From: Bacteroidota bacterium
Lineage (GTDB): Bacteria; Bacteroidota; Bacteroidia; Chitinophagales; Chitinophagaceae
Length of the DNA stretch: 64,000 nt
Direction of reading: 5' to 3'
Assembly (NCBI GenBank): GCA_947460595.1
Contig: CANHGS010000016.1
Span: 1-64,000 of the forward strand
Positions 10,089-19,650 of this stretch are shown here, in pieces. The translations under genes and the position numbers were made by a program. The notes under the pieces are model-generated. The model did not search any database. It had not been told where the DNA came from and saw nothing but the letters and a program-made list of their open reading frames with translations. Every line of letters begins with the position of its first letter. The first letter of the stretch is position 1.

Positions 10089-11198
10089 TTAATATTGAAT
10101 TTTAAACAGATAACATGCAGTTCCTGGGCCATTATTTAAGTTAACCCCAGCTGGTGCGTATAAATAAGTTGGCTTACCTTTTTTTAGTAACAATTGTGGA
10201 CGTTCAAATTTATCGGCATGATAATTTGGCGCCTTCTTTAGTATAGAATCAGGAACATATTGGTTCATTTTATCAAATCCTAATTTTCCATCCTGAAATT
10301 CAAAGAAAAGCCCATCATCAGAAGATAGCAATAAGCCTTTTTCCAGATAATTATCTGTCATTAACAGATAGATCTTGTTTTTATGAACAAATACATAGGG
10401 GTCTTCTATAAATCTAGTTTCATCATTATTGGTAACTCTTTTAGGATAATGTGTATAAGGCCCTTCAAGATTACTAGCAATTGCCACACCATAGGTATTA
10501 ATAGTTCTTCCATTAGTGGCTTTATAACTGCCCCTATAATAAAGATAATATTTACCATTTTCAGGATGTTTCAATAAAGTAGGGTTGTCTATCCCACCAA
10601 AAATTTTATGACTCCAAATAGCCGTATCAGAACTTGAGGGAGGAGCAAGAATCATTTTGGGAGCCGACCAGGGACCATTAATATTTTTAGAAGTTATCAT
10701 TCCAATTACATGAGACTTTTTTGTCCAATTATTGAGTGTTGAAGTATTTGAATGAAAAAGCAATACGTATTTGCCATCAATGTATTTAATGGTAGGATTA
10801 TGTTGTGTACCACTATTCCACGCGCCAACTGGTGCTTCACCAGGCTTTAAGAGAACTCTTTGAAAAGTAAATGGACCTTCTGGTGAATTAGAACTGTATT
10901 GGGCAATTTCAGAAGAGGAATACCAATACTCAAATCCTTTTTTATAACTCTTGTCATTGGGCAATATGGGAATGCGAGAAACAAATAAATGCACTTTATT
11001 ATCATTACCCCAAATAGGGCTAGTACACCAGATATGATAGTTTTTTTCCTCTAAAATCAACCCTTTAAAGATTAATTTTTTTGACCACTCCTCTTTATAA
11101 TCATTAGATGTTTGAGCTAAGATATAATTAGTAAAAGTTATCAGGTTGAAAAACAAAAGTATTTTAATGAAATATCTATTCAAATGACTGGCTTTCAT
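10089..11198 (-). CDS. Secreted GH43/GH117-like beta-propeller glycosidase (paralog 2 of 3)
   Basis: YHIWCTSPIWGNDNKVHLFVSR...GTQHNPTIKYIDGKYVLLFHSN...FIEDPYVFVHKNKIYLLMTDN; shares motif order with 2010 and 25114 ORFs. Confidence 0.7.
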   Translation of the reverse strand: MKASHLNRYFIKILLFFNLITFTNYILAQTSNDYKEEWSKKLIFKGLILEEKNYHIWCTSPIWGNDNKVHLFVSRIPILPNDKSYKKGFEYWYSSSEIAQYSSNSPEGPFTFQRVLLKPGEAPVGAWNSGTQHNPTIKYIDGKYVLLFHSNTSTLNNWTKKSHVIGMITSKNINGPWSAPKMILAPPSSSDTAIWSHKIFGGIDNPTLLKHPENGKYYLYYRGSYKATNGRTINTYGVAIASNLEGPYTHYPKRVTNNDETRFIEDPYVFVHKNKIYLLMTDNYLEKGLLLSSDDGLFFEFQDGKLGFDKMNQYVPDSILKKAPNYHADKFERPQLLLKKGKPTYLYAPAGVNLNNGPGTACYLFKIQY

Positions 11199-11231
11199 TT
11201 TAAAATAATTACATGAATTTTGATTGTCAAT

Positions 11232-13688
11232 TTATATTCCATCTGCTTCTTTAAATTCTTTGCTAGCAGCCCCTTTAGTGGGTTTACAGATAAATTCTAG
11301 CTTTTCAAATTTATCATAGTCAATACCCAACTGTTTTTTGACAATTTCATTAAACCTGGATGGAAATTCATATGTAATACCTATACGTTTAACATCAATA
11401 TCTTTAAACCCTAATTGGTAGGCAGGCGAGTTCTCTTGTAAACGAAAATCCCCCGTTTTAATATTCCTGAATAAGGGGTCAGCAACAAAGCTATTTTTAT
11501 CTGCTCCGCGTGTTCTATAATAATCTAGTGCAGATTGTCCGTGATCCTTCAAATTTGCATCGAAATACAAGTTTTTGTCAATATTGGGTTCTTCAATTTT
11601 AAGTTCTGTTAACTTACCATTTACTGTACCCTGTCTGTAAAAAGTATTATGGGAAGCAATTTTATAAAAAATATTATTTTGGATATTGCAAGCGGTATAA
11701 GGTGGCATCTTATCCCTAGTAAAGACATCCATAATACTGAAATAACCAATAAACATTCTATTAGTTTTACCAGCAGAATTCTCGTATACAATATCATGTA
11801 TATCGGCTATAATGTTGTTATATGCATTATTCTCATAGTACTTAAGATTGATACCCCCACCGTTACAATTGTAAATTACGTTTTCTGAAATATGGGTATT
11901 TTTAAGAAATGCATCAGTTCTTATGGCTTGTTGCATGCCTACCCCATTCAAATGATGAATATAATTGCGTTTAATTTGGTTTCCATCACCAACATCAGAT
12001 AAATAAATAGCATTCCCATCAAAACATTTTTGCATGACCAGAAATACCTCATTGTCTTCAACAGTATTGTTCCGAGTATGATAATAAGGAGCAGTTTTGG
12101 GCCATTGATTATAAAAAACAAAATTGTTGAAATTATACGAAGTGGTATCATCTTGGTATAATGCTTCAGGCGCAATTTCATCTAAACGAAGACTACCAAC
12201 CTGTTCTCTGTTTTCACCCTTTAATTGAAAGAACATGGGGCGTGTACCACTCAAAACAATTGCATCGTAGGGCAAATGGTGCAACTTATTATTTTGTATG
12301 ATGTTTTCACCACTTTGCCATACCATGATCCCATTTGATTGATAATAAAATTCACCACAATGGTGAATTTGGTTATTGATTATTTTATTTGACTTATTTA
12401 CATTGAGTTTACCTGGCCCATATCCGCAAAGTAAAATACCAGTACCTCCCACATAATCAATCAAATTGTTTTTGATCACATTGCTTTGGGCATGTAAATC
12501 CAATCTAACAGCAGCACTTCCAGCATTTGTTAACCTACAATTACTCAGTTCACAATATTCAGCATCGCGAAAGCGTACCATGGCATTTTCCTTATTCCAC
12601 ATATCCCATTCATGCTGTAGCCCTATATCTTTTTTAGTAATTACTTCTCTTTCTCCTCGCGTAAATGTCAACCCCTTAAAGGAAATATTTCTAACAATCC
12701 CTCCTGATTCGTGCCCGTCTACCAAAATATACTCAGACAAGGCAGGGAATGTCACTTGTTTTGGCTGACCACTGATTGGCCAATAATAAACCAGCTTTTC
12801 TTTGGTATTCACCACCCACTCTCCTGGAGTATCCAGATAATCAATCACATTTTCAACCCTGCAACTTCCACCTTCCATTGCATGCAAATGTTTATCAATT
12901 TTACCCATTGGATAAGTTGCTGGAAGTTCTGTTTGGGCTACCGATTTTGTTTCATCAACTGAAGCCAAACTGAGATAATTGGTAACATAGCCTACATTGG
13001 GTTGAACAAAGATTTCAATGTCATTTAAATTATCCCAATTTTTAATGATGCCAGTTGGAAACCAAAGAGAATTCCTATCAGCTTTAATCATTCCCTTCCA
13101 GTCTATACCTCCCCCATCTCCACCAGTCATTACTTTGGTTGGCTCAAAACCCTTGGATGCAGCCCTTGTAAGTAGTTTACCATTATCATATAATGTATAA
13201 AAACGTTCTTTCCCATTGGGCAATTCGGGCAGTTGTGCAACAAATACTTTTCCATTTGCAATTGATGGTAGTCCTTTAATGGATTTGGCTAACTTCCAAC
13301 CAGTAATGGCAATATCTGAGGAGATAATTGGATTCTCATCAGGATATGCCATATATACTATTTGATAGGAATCATAATGACTATCTGCCGGCGTAAATAC
13401 TTCTGTTTCTAATAATGTGAATTCCCCTCCACGGATAAGTACATAAATATTTCTATAGCAGTCTTTTTTAATGAACCTAACAGCTTTTTTGGCTTGGCCG
13501 ATAGTTGCAAATGGGCCATCCGTTTTATTAGCATTTGGCTCTGCCAATTTACCAGACCAAGTATCATTGCCTTTAGTTGAAACATAAAAATCAGCAAAGG
13601 GAGTTCCACTATTTTGGGCTAGGATTAGTTCAAAATTATTGATCAGTAAAACAAAAATTAAAGCTTTAAGCAAGTGATACTTTCTCAT
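11232..13688 (-). CDS. Secreted right-handed parallel beta-helix protein (GH141-like)
   Basis: ADFYVSTKGNDTWSGKLAEPNANKTDGPFATIGQAKKAVR; repeated N-rich coils (NNLIDYVGGTGILLCGYG, NNQIHHCGEFYYQSNGIMVWQSGENIIQNNKLHHLPYDAIVLSG); DTPGEWVVNTKEKLVYYWP. Confidence 0.75.
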   Translation of the reverse strand: MRKYHLLKALIFVLLINNFELILAQNSGTPFADFYVSTKGNDTWSGKLAEPNANKTDGPFATIGQAKKAVRFIKKDCYRNIYVLIRGGEFTLLETEVFTPADSHYDSYQIVYMAYPDENPIISSDIAITGWKLAKSIKGLPSIANGKVFVAQLPELPNGKERFYTLYDNGKLLTRAASKGFEPTKVMTGGDGGGIDWKGMIKADRNSLWFPTGIIKNWDNLNDIEIFVQPNVGYVTNYLSLASVDETKSVAQTELPATYPMGKIDKHLHAMEGGSCRVENVIDYLDTPGEWVVNTKEKLVYYWPISGQPKQVTFPALSEYILVDGHESGGIVRNISFKGLTFTRGEREVITKKDIGLQHEWDMWNKENAMVRFRDAEYCELSNCRLTNAGSAAVRLDLHAQSNVIKNNLIDYVGGTGILLCGYGPGKLNVNKSNKIINNQIHHCGEFYYQSNGIMVWQSGENIIQNNKLHHLPYDAIVLSGTRPMFFQLKGENREQVGSLRLDEIAPEALYQDDTTSYNFNNFVFYNQWPKTAPYYHTRNNTVEDNEVFLVMQKCFDGNAIYLSDVGDGNQIKRNYIHHLNGVGMQQAIRTDAFLKNTHISENVIYNCNGGGINLKYYENNAYNNIIADIHDIVYENSAGKTNRMFIGYFSIMDVFTRDKMPPYTACNIQNNIFYKIASHNTFYRQGTVNGKLTELKIEEPNIDKNLYFDANLKDHGQSALDYYRTRGADKNSFVADPLFRNIKTGDFRLQENSPAYQLGFKDIDVKRIGITYEFPSRFNEIVKKQLGIDYDKFEKLEFICKPTKGAASKEFKEADGI

Positions 13689-13742
13689 ATAAAAATTTAC
13701 ATTTTTGGGTATGGTTATTAGGAATTTACAACATGGATTGAA

Positions 13743-16205
13743 TTATCGATAATCCAACCAGGCAGTTGCTATAGTGTTTGTATCTGATACAAATCGAATC
13801 CAACGAGCTTGAATATTTTTCGGGAATTTGAAACTGAATTTTTCATTGGCCTTTACAACAAAGCTTTTATAATTTACCCATTCATTGTCTCCAGTAGGAT
13901 CAAATTGAATAGAAATGGTAACAGACTTATTTGATTGATGTGATAAGCTAAGTGTACGATCATCATAAAACCCGTATAAATAAGGATCTGAGGGTGTATT
14001 AGCAATGACAGAACTATTAAGCCAAGGCCCACCTTTTCCTACAGGCTTGCCTAGTTGCCACAAATCATCTATCACGCCTGCCCAAATTGAACATTTCTTA
14101 TCTTTTGATTGAAAAATATGAGGGTTGCTTAATGATCCAGAATTCAGAGTCAATCCAGTCATCACAAGCATTCCCCTAAATGAAGTATAATCGTTGATTT
14201 TAAAATTATGAGAAGAAATGGGTCTAATTTTTGCATATCCATCTGCATTTTCCGCTGGTAATTCGTAAAATGTTCCACCACAATTAAAAAGATCTCTTTC
14301 AGTAGCAACTTCTCTACAAATGCGTAATTGCTGTTTTGCCATTAATTCCTGATAACTTTCATTTCCTAATGGCAATCTCCACCTCCTTTTAGCATCATCA
14401 ACTATAAGATAAGAACTAGACTCAACTGTAACCACTTGACTAGGAATAGCAACTTTTTCTCTAATAAAATGGGCAATTGAATCATTAGACGCAGGAACAA
14501 TATTCATTTGCTCATCCATCTCATAATACCCTGTTTCTGTTTTTTTATTTTCAGCATTTGCCAAAATCCCTAGAACACCACGATTATTCCCCAAGCTATA
14601 TAGCAAACCTCCTTGATCATTGGTTGATCCAACTGTAGCTAACCCATTGAACATTTTATTCACAGTTACTAATCTTGGCTTATTTGAGGTATACACAAAA
14701 GAAATAGTTGCTTTAGTAGCATTATCAGCCTTCACACGAATCCATTCTGCTTGTTCATTTTGATCAAAAGCAACCCATGAAGAACTATTTGCTGCAAGTT
14801 TTAAGGTTTGCAATTTGCTCCATTGATTATTTCCTTTTTTGTCAACTTCAAAAGAAAAATTCAGGTCTTGCTTGCCATCGTTCTTTACCCATGCAATTCT
14901 ATTATTCCATCCTGCAAATAAAAAAGGATCTGATACTGAACCAGGTTGAATTGATTCCGAAAGCCATACAGAACCTGCCGCATCAGTTGTTCCAGTATGG
15001 TCTGGTTGAGTTAATGTAGTAAACCATAAATTAGATTGTGATTGACCAGGACCTGCAATCCCACCTTTTGCTTGTCTTTTATTTAAGAACTCGCTTTTAG
15101 CAGCATCGTCACAACCAAAAACCAATTGGTCATTCCATCTTGTAAAATCTCCTATAACTTTTAAATAAGAAGATCTAGGACGAATACCTGAGGTATTTGA
15201 TGCAGTGAATGTTTGAGGAAATTTCCAAAACATGCCATGCATGGTCATCAAGTAATCTGGATTTTTTTCTGAACCTATATTTCGAATCCTAGGCCATTCG
15301 GTATTCCAACCATGAGCGCCGTCATAACTATTACTTGCTTTGGGTAATCTATAAAAGGTCCAATTTCCCTTGTCTCTCAAACCCAACAAAACAGATTTAT
15401 AGTCCCAACCGGTAGACCAGATTGGCTGTGTATTAGGATTGTCATTCCCATAAATTCCACCAGGTCCTGTTACTTCAGTAAACTGGTTTCTTCTAATCAA
15501 TTTCCAATTTTTTCCATCCCATTCAGAAAGAGAGCCTGCTTCCGTTCTTGGGTCTGTTCGCGCCTTCTCCCCTTGTTCTCCATTATTAGAATATACCAGT
15601 ACCCCTTGACCAGAATAAGTTCCTTTTCCATGAACTCCAACTAATAATTCACTTTCAAAACTCTTTGCACCTTCTCTTCTCATTAAATTCCCGTCTTTAT
15701 ACAAAGTCTTTACATCCAAAGAATGAACATCAACATCATAAAAACCTTCTTCCATAGTTCCTATAATCACTTTATTGGCAGGATCAATTAAACTTCTTGC
15801 AATACCTGTAAATCTGCCAGGTGCTTTACTAATAGGAATGACCCTAACATTTCCATTGGTATCAATGGCATAAGGCCCAATAAATAATTGACTACTTTCT
15901 TTGTGTATCATCCTGTTGGCAGGTGTTCCTCCAATACTCTCGGGTCTTGTGATCCTTTGTAGGGATGATGTAATCTCATAAAGTTTATCAGATGAACCAA
16001 AGGGCATATGAGGGCCGTAGGTTATAACCCATAGGCGATTAGCCCATGGTACTACTGCGCCAGTTCCGCATTCACCTTCATTATTAAAATAAGCTAGGCT
16101 TGGATAAATGCCACTGATACTGATGGGAGCTTTTTGTTTCTGCGCAAAAGCAGTTAGCATAAAAAATGAAAATGCCAAACTTGCTAAAAAGTAATTGATT
16201 CGCAT
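13743..16205 (-). CDS. Large secreted protein of unassigned family with internally duplicated module
   Basis: 820 aa with signal peptide; no GH family recognised; repeats (IRPRSSYLKVIGDFTRW... / IRPISSHNFKINDYTSF...; SDPFLFAGWNNR...AEWIRVKADNATKATISFVY / SDPYLYGFYDDR...ARWIRFVSDTNTIATAWLDY). Confidence 0.85.
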   Translation of the reverse strand: MRINYFLASLAFSFFMLTAFAQKQKAPISISGIYPSLAYFNNEGECGTGAVVPWANRLWVITYGPHMPFGSSDKLYEITSSLQRITRPESIGGTPANRMIHKESSQLFIGPYAIDTNGNVRVIPISKAPGRFTGIARSLIDPANKVIIGTMEEGFYDVDVHSLDVKTLYKDGNLMRREGAKSFESELLVGVHGKGTYSGQGVLVYSNNGEQGEKARTDPRTEAGSLSEWDGKNWKLIRRNQFTEVTGPGGIYGNDNPNTQPIWSTGWDYKSVLLGLRDKGNWTFYRLPKASNSYDGAHGWNTEWPRIRNIGSEKNPDYLMTMHGMFWKFPQTFTASNTSGIRPRSSYLKVIGDFTRWNDQLVFGCDDAAKSEFLNKRQAKGGIAGPGQSQSNLWFTTLTQPDHTGTTDAAGSVWLSESIQPGSVSDPFLFAGWNNRIAWVKNDGKQDLNFSFEVDKKGNNQWSKLQTLKLAANSSSWVAFDQNEQAEWIRVKADNATKATISFVYTSNKPRLVTVNKMFNGLATVGSTNDQGGLLYSLGNNRGVLGILANAENKKTETGYYEMDEQMNIVPASNDSIAHFIREKVAIPSQVVTVESSSYLIVDDAKRRWRLPLGNESYQELMAKQQLRICREVATERDLFNCGGTFYELPAENADGYAKIRPISSHNFKINDYTSFRGMLVMTGLTLNSGSLSNPHIFQSKDKKCSIWAGVIDDLWQLGKPVGKGGPWLNSSVIANTPSDPYLYGFYDDRTLSLSHQSNKSVTISIQFDPTGDNEWVNYKSFVVKANEKFSFKFPKNIQARWIRFVSDTNTIATAWLDYR

Positions 16206-16229
16206 ATTTAAATATGTTTTTCGGATGTT

Positions 16230-17282
16230 CTATTTAAAGTTTTTCCAAATTAGTTTTCCCAACTTAATGATACTATCTGAATCAGACTTTCTGTAGGTTC
16301 CAGATTTATCAGGTGCAGTTGATAGTAATATATTAGAGCCCCCTCTATCAAAATTTTGTTTGATAAAATGATATAAACTATCAACTGGATAAAATTTACT
16401 CATTGGAAAGGTGAACCAAACTGATCCTTTCATCAACCCATTTCCTAGTGTTAGAGAATCACATCTTTGAGAAGTAATTTCATACTCAAAAGGCAAATAA
16501 TATTGTTGACCATTAATGGTTCTATTGGGATTATGTCCTTCTATTGGCGGAGTGCGTTCCTCCCCATTTATAAAATCTGTTGGAAAATATCTAAGTTTAC
16601 TGCCATCTTGTACATGCTCATTAAAATGTACAAAGGTTTTTGGGTTAATACTTTTCACCAAATCATACGATTCTTGAGGCTTAAGCGAAGTATCTGCCCA
16701 ACATTGCATATCAAGCCAGAACTCATAAATATTGCCATAGTTAGTGGCCAATTCAGAAAGCTGCGCAAGTATAATTTTTTTGGCACTAGACTTCTCTAAT
16801 TCGGACTTGATTACTGGATTCCATTTTGAAGGATCCCAATCTTTACTACCCCAAAGGCAATAATATAAGCAAGGCTTAATATTATATTTTCTACAAGCAT
16901 TGACAAATAATTTAACTACATCTTTTTTGAAGGGACTATTTGCAACATCAAAACTAGTTACCTTACTATCCCACAAACAAAAACCGGAGGTATGTCTGGT
17001 AGTTAACACTGCATATTTTATACCCGCCGCTTTTAATGTTTTCATCATGGATTCAAAATCCAAATTTGTTGGATTAAAAATCTTCGGATCCGTATTTTTT
17101 GAAAATTCGCGGACCAAAAATGTGTTATCATTAAAGTGAACAAATGCTCCAAAGCGAAGACTTTCCCATTCTGCAATTTCATTAGTTTTATGACTAGCAG
17201 GAGCGTAAGATTCAATTTCTTTTCTATTAAAAGAAAATATACTTACAATGACAAAAAAGAAAATAACAATAACAAACTTCAT
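16230..17282 (-). CDS. GH29-like alpha-L-fucosidase, short form
   Basis: WESLRFGAFVHFNDNTF, KAAGIKYAVLTTRHTSGFCLWDSKVTSFDV, YEFWLDMQCW nucleophile-region; 350 aa, no extra C-terminal CBM. Confidence 0.8.
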   Translation of the reverse strand: MKFVIVIFFFVIVSIFSFNRKEIESYAPASHKTNEIAEWESLRFGAFVHFNDNTFLVREFSKNTDPKIFNPTNLDFESMMKTLKAAGIKYAVLTTRHTSGFCLWDSKVTSFDVANSPFKKDVVKLFVNACRKYNIKPCLYYCLWGSKDWDPSKWNPVIKSELEKSSAKKIILAQLSELATNYGNIYEFWLDMQCWADTSLKPQESYDLVKSINPKTFVHFNEHVQDGSKLRYFPTDFINGEERTPPIEGHNPNRTINGQQYYLPFEYEITSQRCDSLTLGNGLMKGSVWFTFPMSKFYPVDSLYHFIKQNFDRGGSNILLSTAPDKSGTYRKSDSDSIIKLGKLIWKNFK

Positions 17283-17298
17283 AACGATTATTAATTAA

Positions 17299-19632
17299 TT
17301 ATTTTAGCATCAACACCACATCTGATTTTCTGGATTCTGGACTTACATTAATAGAGATGATTTTCCCTGATTTCAATACTGCTTCCACTGTTGTATTATA
17401 AGGAGCATGTAATTTGAAACTTACATCCCAATCTTTAGGCCATGAGGGAAATAAATAAATCTTATTGTCTACCGTTTGCATTAGCATTTCTTGAAGTCCA
17501 ATCATACCACTCCCACCCCAATTATGGTCTGGCACCCAATCATGCCCTGGCCCCCAAAATGTTGGAAATCTTCTTTCTGAATCACGCAACTTCTGAATAG
17601 TAATCTCAGCTGCTTCATTAGTAAGACCCAAACGAGCACAAAATATAGCATCTTGATGCCAACTGATATAATTCTTTTGAATTGGCAGATCCGTTCCGTA
17701 TTTCCAAGTATTAATAGCTGTTTCTAAATCAGGTCTCCCTATTCCATAAATACCATATGGGAAAACGGGATATAGTTGAGGGATTTCTTGATTATTAATG
17801 CGTGCCCATGTCCATGCAGGTGAAATGGTTTTATGACCATCTTTCTCCCTAAATGCTATGGGAGGAATACGATTTAACATGCCTTCCCAATGCTTGCGTT
17901 TTTCTCTTGGAACATATTTGTCTGAAAGTTCTAACAAACGAGTTAATACAGTTTGTAAACCAGCAATAGTTGAGGTAGAATTATAAGCCATCTTATATGT
18001 TTCAGCACCAGTACCGGGATATAAAATAAGTTTGCCATTCCCATCCAGTGCTTGTTTACCACGCAAAAGGGCTTCTTTTTGATAATGTTCATCAAAAAAA
18101 GTTAGACAACTTTCAATGAAAGGAATATATTTTGATATATCCTGACCAGAATAACGATCCAGATCCAACATCATTAAACAAAACTCCATTTGTGTATCCC
18201 ACAAATATTCTAGCCAATAATTATATTCTACGCCCTTAGGAAAATAGTCAGGTCTTTTCCATCCATAAGATGTGGCTAAAGGAAGTCCAAATTGTTCAAG
18301 CTGTTCTGTAAAGGAAGCCCCTTTATGCCCCCAGTAATATTCCGTTCTTTTTTCTGCGTTTCCTAAGGCTTGCAAATAAAAATTTAACTGAGGCGCAAGC
18401 ATATCAAAATCGCCGCTTTTAAACATAGGAAAATAAACCAACCGTTGATTTTGCGCCGTATGTGTACCTCCTCCCCAGTTTCGGTGATCGGGTGTAAACG
18501 GTAGACTTTTATCTATGTAGGAAGGATCAAACGTAAACAAACCACCATTGAATTTAGTAGGATATTTTCCAAAAGCATTACAACCTAGTTGATACCTGAA
18601 TAATTGATAATTTCTACCAACCTGCCATTCCGCAGACTTTGGATTAGGAATATCTGAATTGATGTTAATATAGCTTCGATTCCAAAACTCATTCCACCAA
18701 TTCAAAGTTTTTTCTTTAGCAGCATTTTGATTTAAAACTGCATTATTCTCCATGTTTAATAATCCTCTTTTCCAATCTTGAATGGATGGAGTATTATCAA
18801 CATGCAGCATCACCATCAAATGATTATTACGAGAAGGTTTTTTTGTTTTTAGCTTCCAACCTTTGAAATCTGTATCAGCATATTTTCCTGATGTGGTTCC
18901 AACAGCTTCCATATTATTTCCAATCATCTCTCCTCCAAAAGTTAGATTTTTAAGAGGATTCCATAGTTGGTCCTTTATTGGTAGTAAGCCCTGTTGTTTA
19001 ACCGTAAAATCAAATAAGGATTCATCGCGGTTGCGATGATAAAAGACTATGCTATTCTTATTAAAGCCAATTGAATCTTTTCTAATAATAGCATTCATTG
19101 GGGCATCGCGATAGCCTAAGCTAGCATTGGTCATTTTGGGATTGTTCCATTCTAAGTCATTCATTCGCCAATTCTCATATATAGCTTCAACAGATACGGG
19201 CCTACCACTTTCGGTTTCAACATTGATTACCGGCTTAAAAACATCAACCCAGATTTTAACAATCGTTTTGTATCCGGCATTAGTTCCTGAAATTTCAACA
19301 TAACCCTCCTTGAGTTTCAATTCTTGTTTAAATACACCCTGATCAAAAGGATTGGGACTGATCTTCAACCGCACCCTCCCAAATTTTGGAAAAACATTGT
19401 TTTCGTCAAAAGCCCCACTTCTAGAAAGATAAAATAATATCTCACCTTTTTCAACCCATACATTTAAACCAATATCTCCACCTCCACAAGGCATGGATTC
19501 AGATGAGTTTTGACTTTGGGTAGTCCAAACAATATTGTATTGATCTAACCCAATTCTATTCTGACCAAATGTTTTTAGAATTGAACTAGATAAAACAAAC
19601 ACCATTAAAATCCAGACAATATTTTTTCTCAT
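17299..19632 (-). CDS. DUF5703-domain protein, predicted (alpha/alpha)6 glycosidase (paralog 1 of 2)
   Basis: NIVWTTQSQNSSESMPCGGGDIGLNVWVEKGEILFYLSRSGAFDENN; FWGPGHDWVPDHNWGGSGMIGLQEMLMQ; paralog at 32093. Confidence 0.75.
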   Translation of the reverse strand: MRKNIVWILMVFVLSSSILKTFGQNRIGLDQYNIVWTTQSQNSSESMPCGGGDIGLNVWVEKGEILFYLSRSGAFDENNVFPKFGRVRLKISPNPFDQGVFKQELKLKEGYVEISGTNAGYKTIVKIWVDVFKPVINVETESGRPVSVEAIYENWRMNDLEWNNPKMTNASLGYRDAPMNAIIRKDSIGFNKNSIVFYHRNRDESLFDFTVKQQGLLPIKDQLWNPLKNLTFGGEMIGNNMEAVGTTSGKYADTDFKGWKLKTKKPSRNNHLMVMLHVDNTPSIQDWKRGLLNMENNAVLNQNAAKEKTLNWWNEFWNRSYININSDIPNPKSAEWQVGRNYQLFRYQLGCNAFGKYPTKFNGGLFTFDPSYIDKSLPFTPDHRNWGGGTHTAQNQRLVYFPMFKSGDFDMLAPQLNFYLQALGNAEKRTEYYWGHKGASFTEQLEQFGLPLATSYGWKRPDYFPKGVEYNYWLEYLWDTQMEFCLMMLDLDRYSGQDISKYIPFIESCLTFFDEHYQKEALLRGKQALDGNGKLILYPGTGAETYKMAYNSTSTIAGLQTVLTRLLELSDKYVPREKRKHWEGMLNRIPPIAFREKDGHKTISPAWTWARINNQEIPQLYPVFPYGIYGIGRPDLETAINTWKYGTDLPIQKNYISWHQDAIFCARLGLTNEAAEITIQKLRDSERRFPTFWGPGHDWVPDHNWGGSGMIGLQEMLMQTVDNKIYLFPSWPKDWDVSFKLHAPYNTTVEAVLKSGKIISINVSPESRKSDVVLMLK

Positions 19633-19650
19633 CTTAAATTGAAAATTAGA

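Noticed and set aside
13741-13752. TTATCGATAA sequence resembling the operator arm
   Set aside because: It is the last codons and stop of the 13743-16205 gene (DYR-stop), lacks the second arm and spacing.
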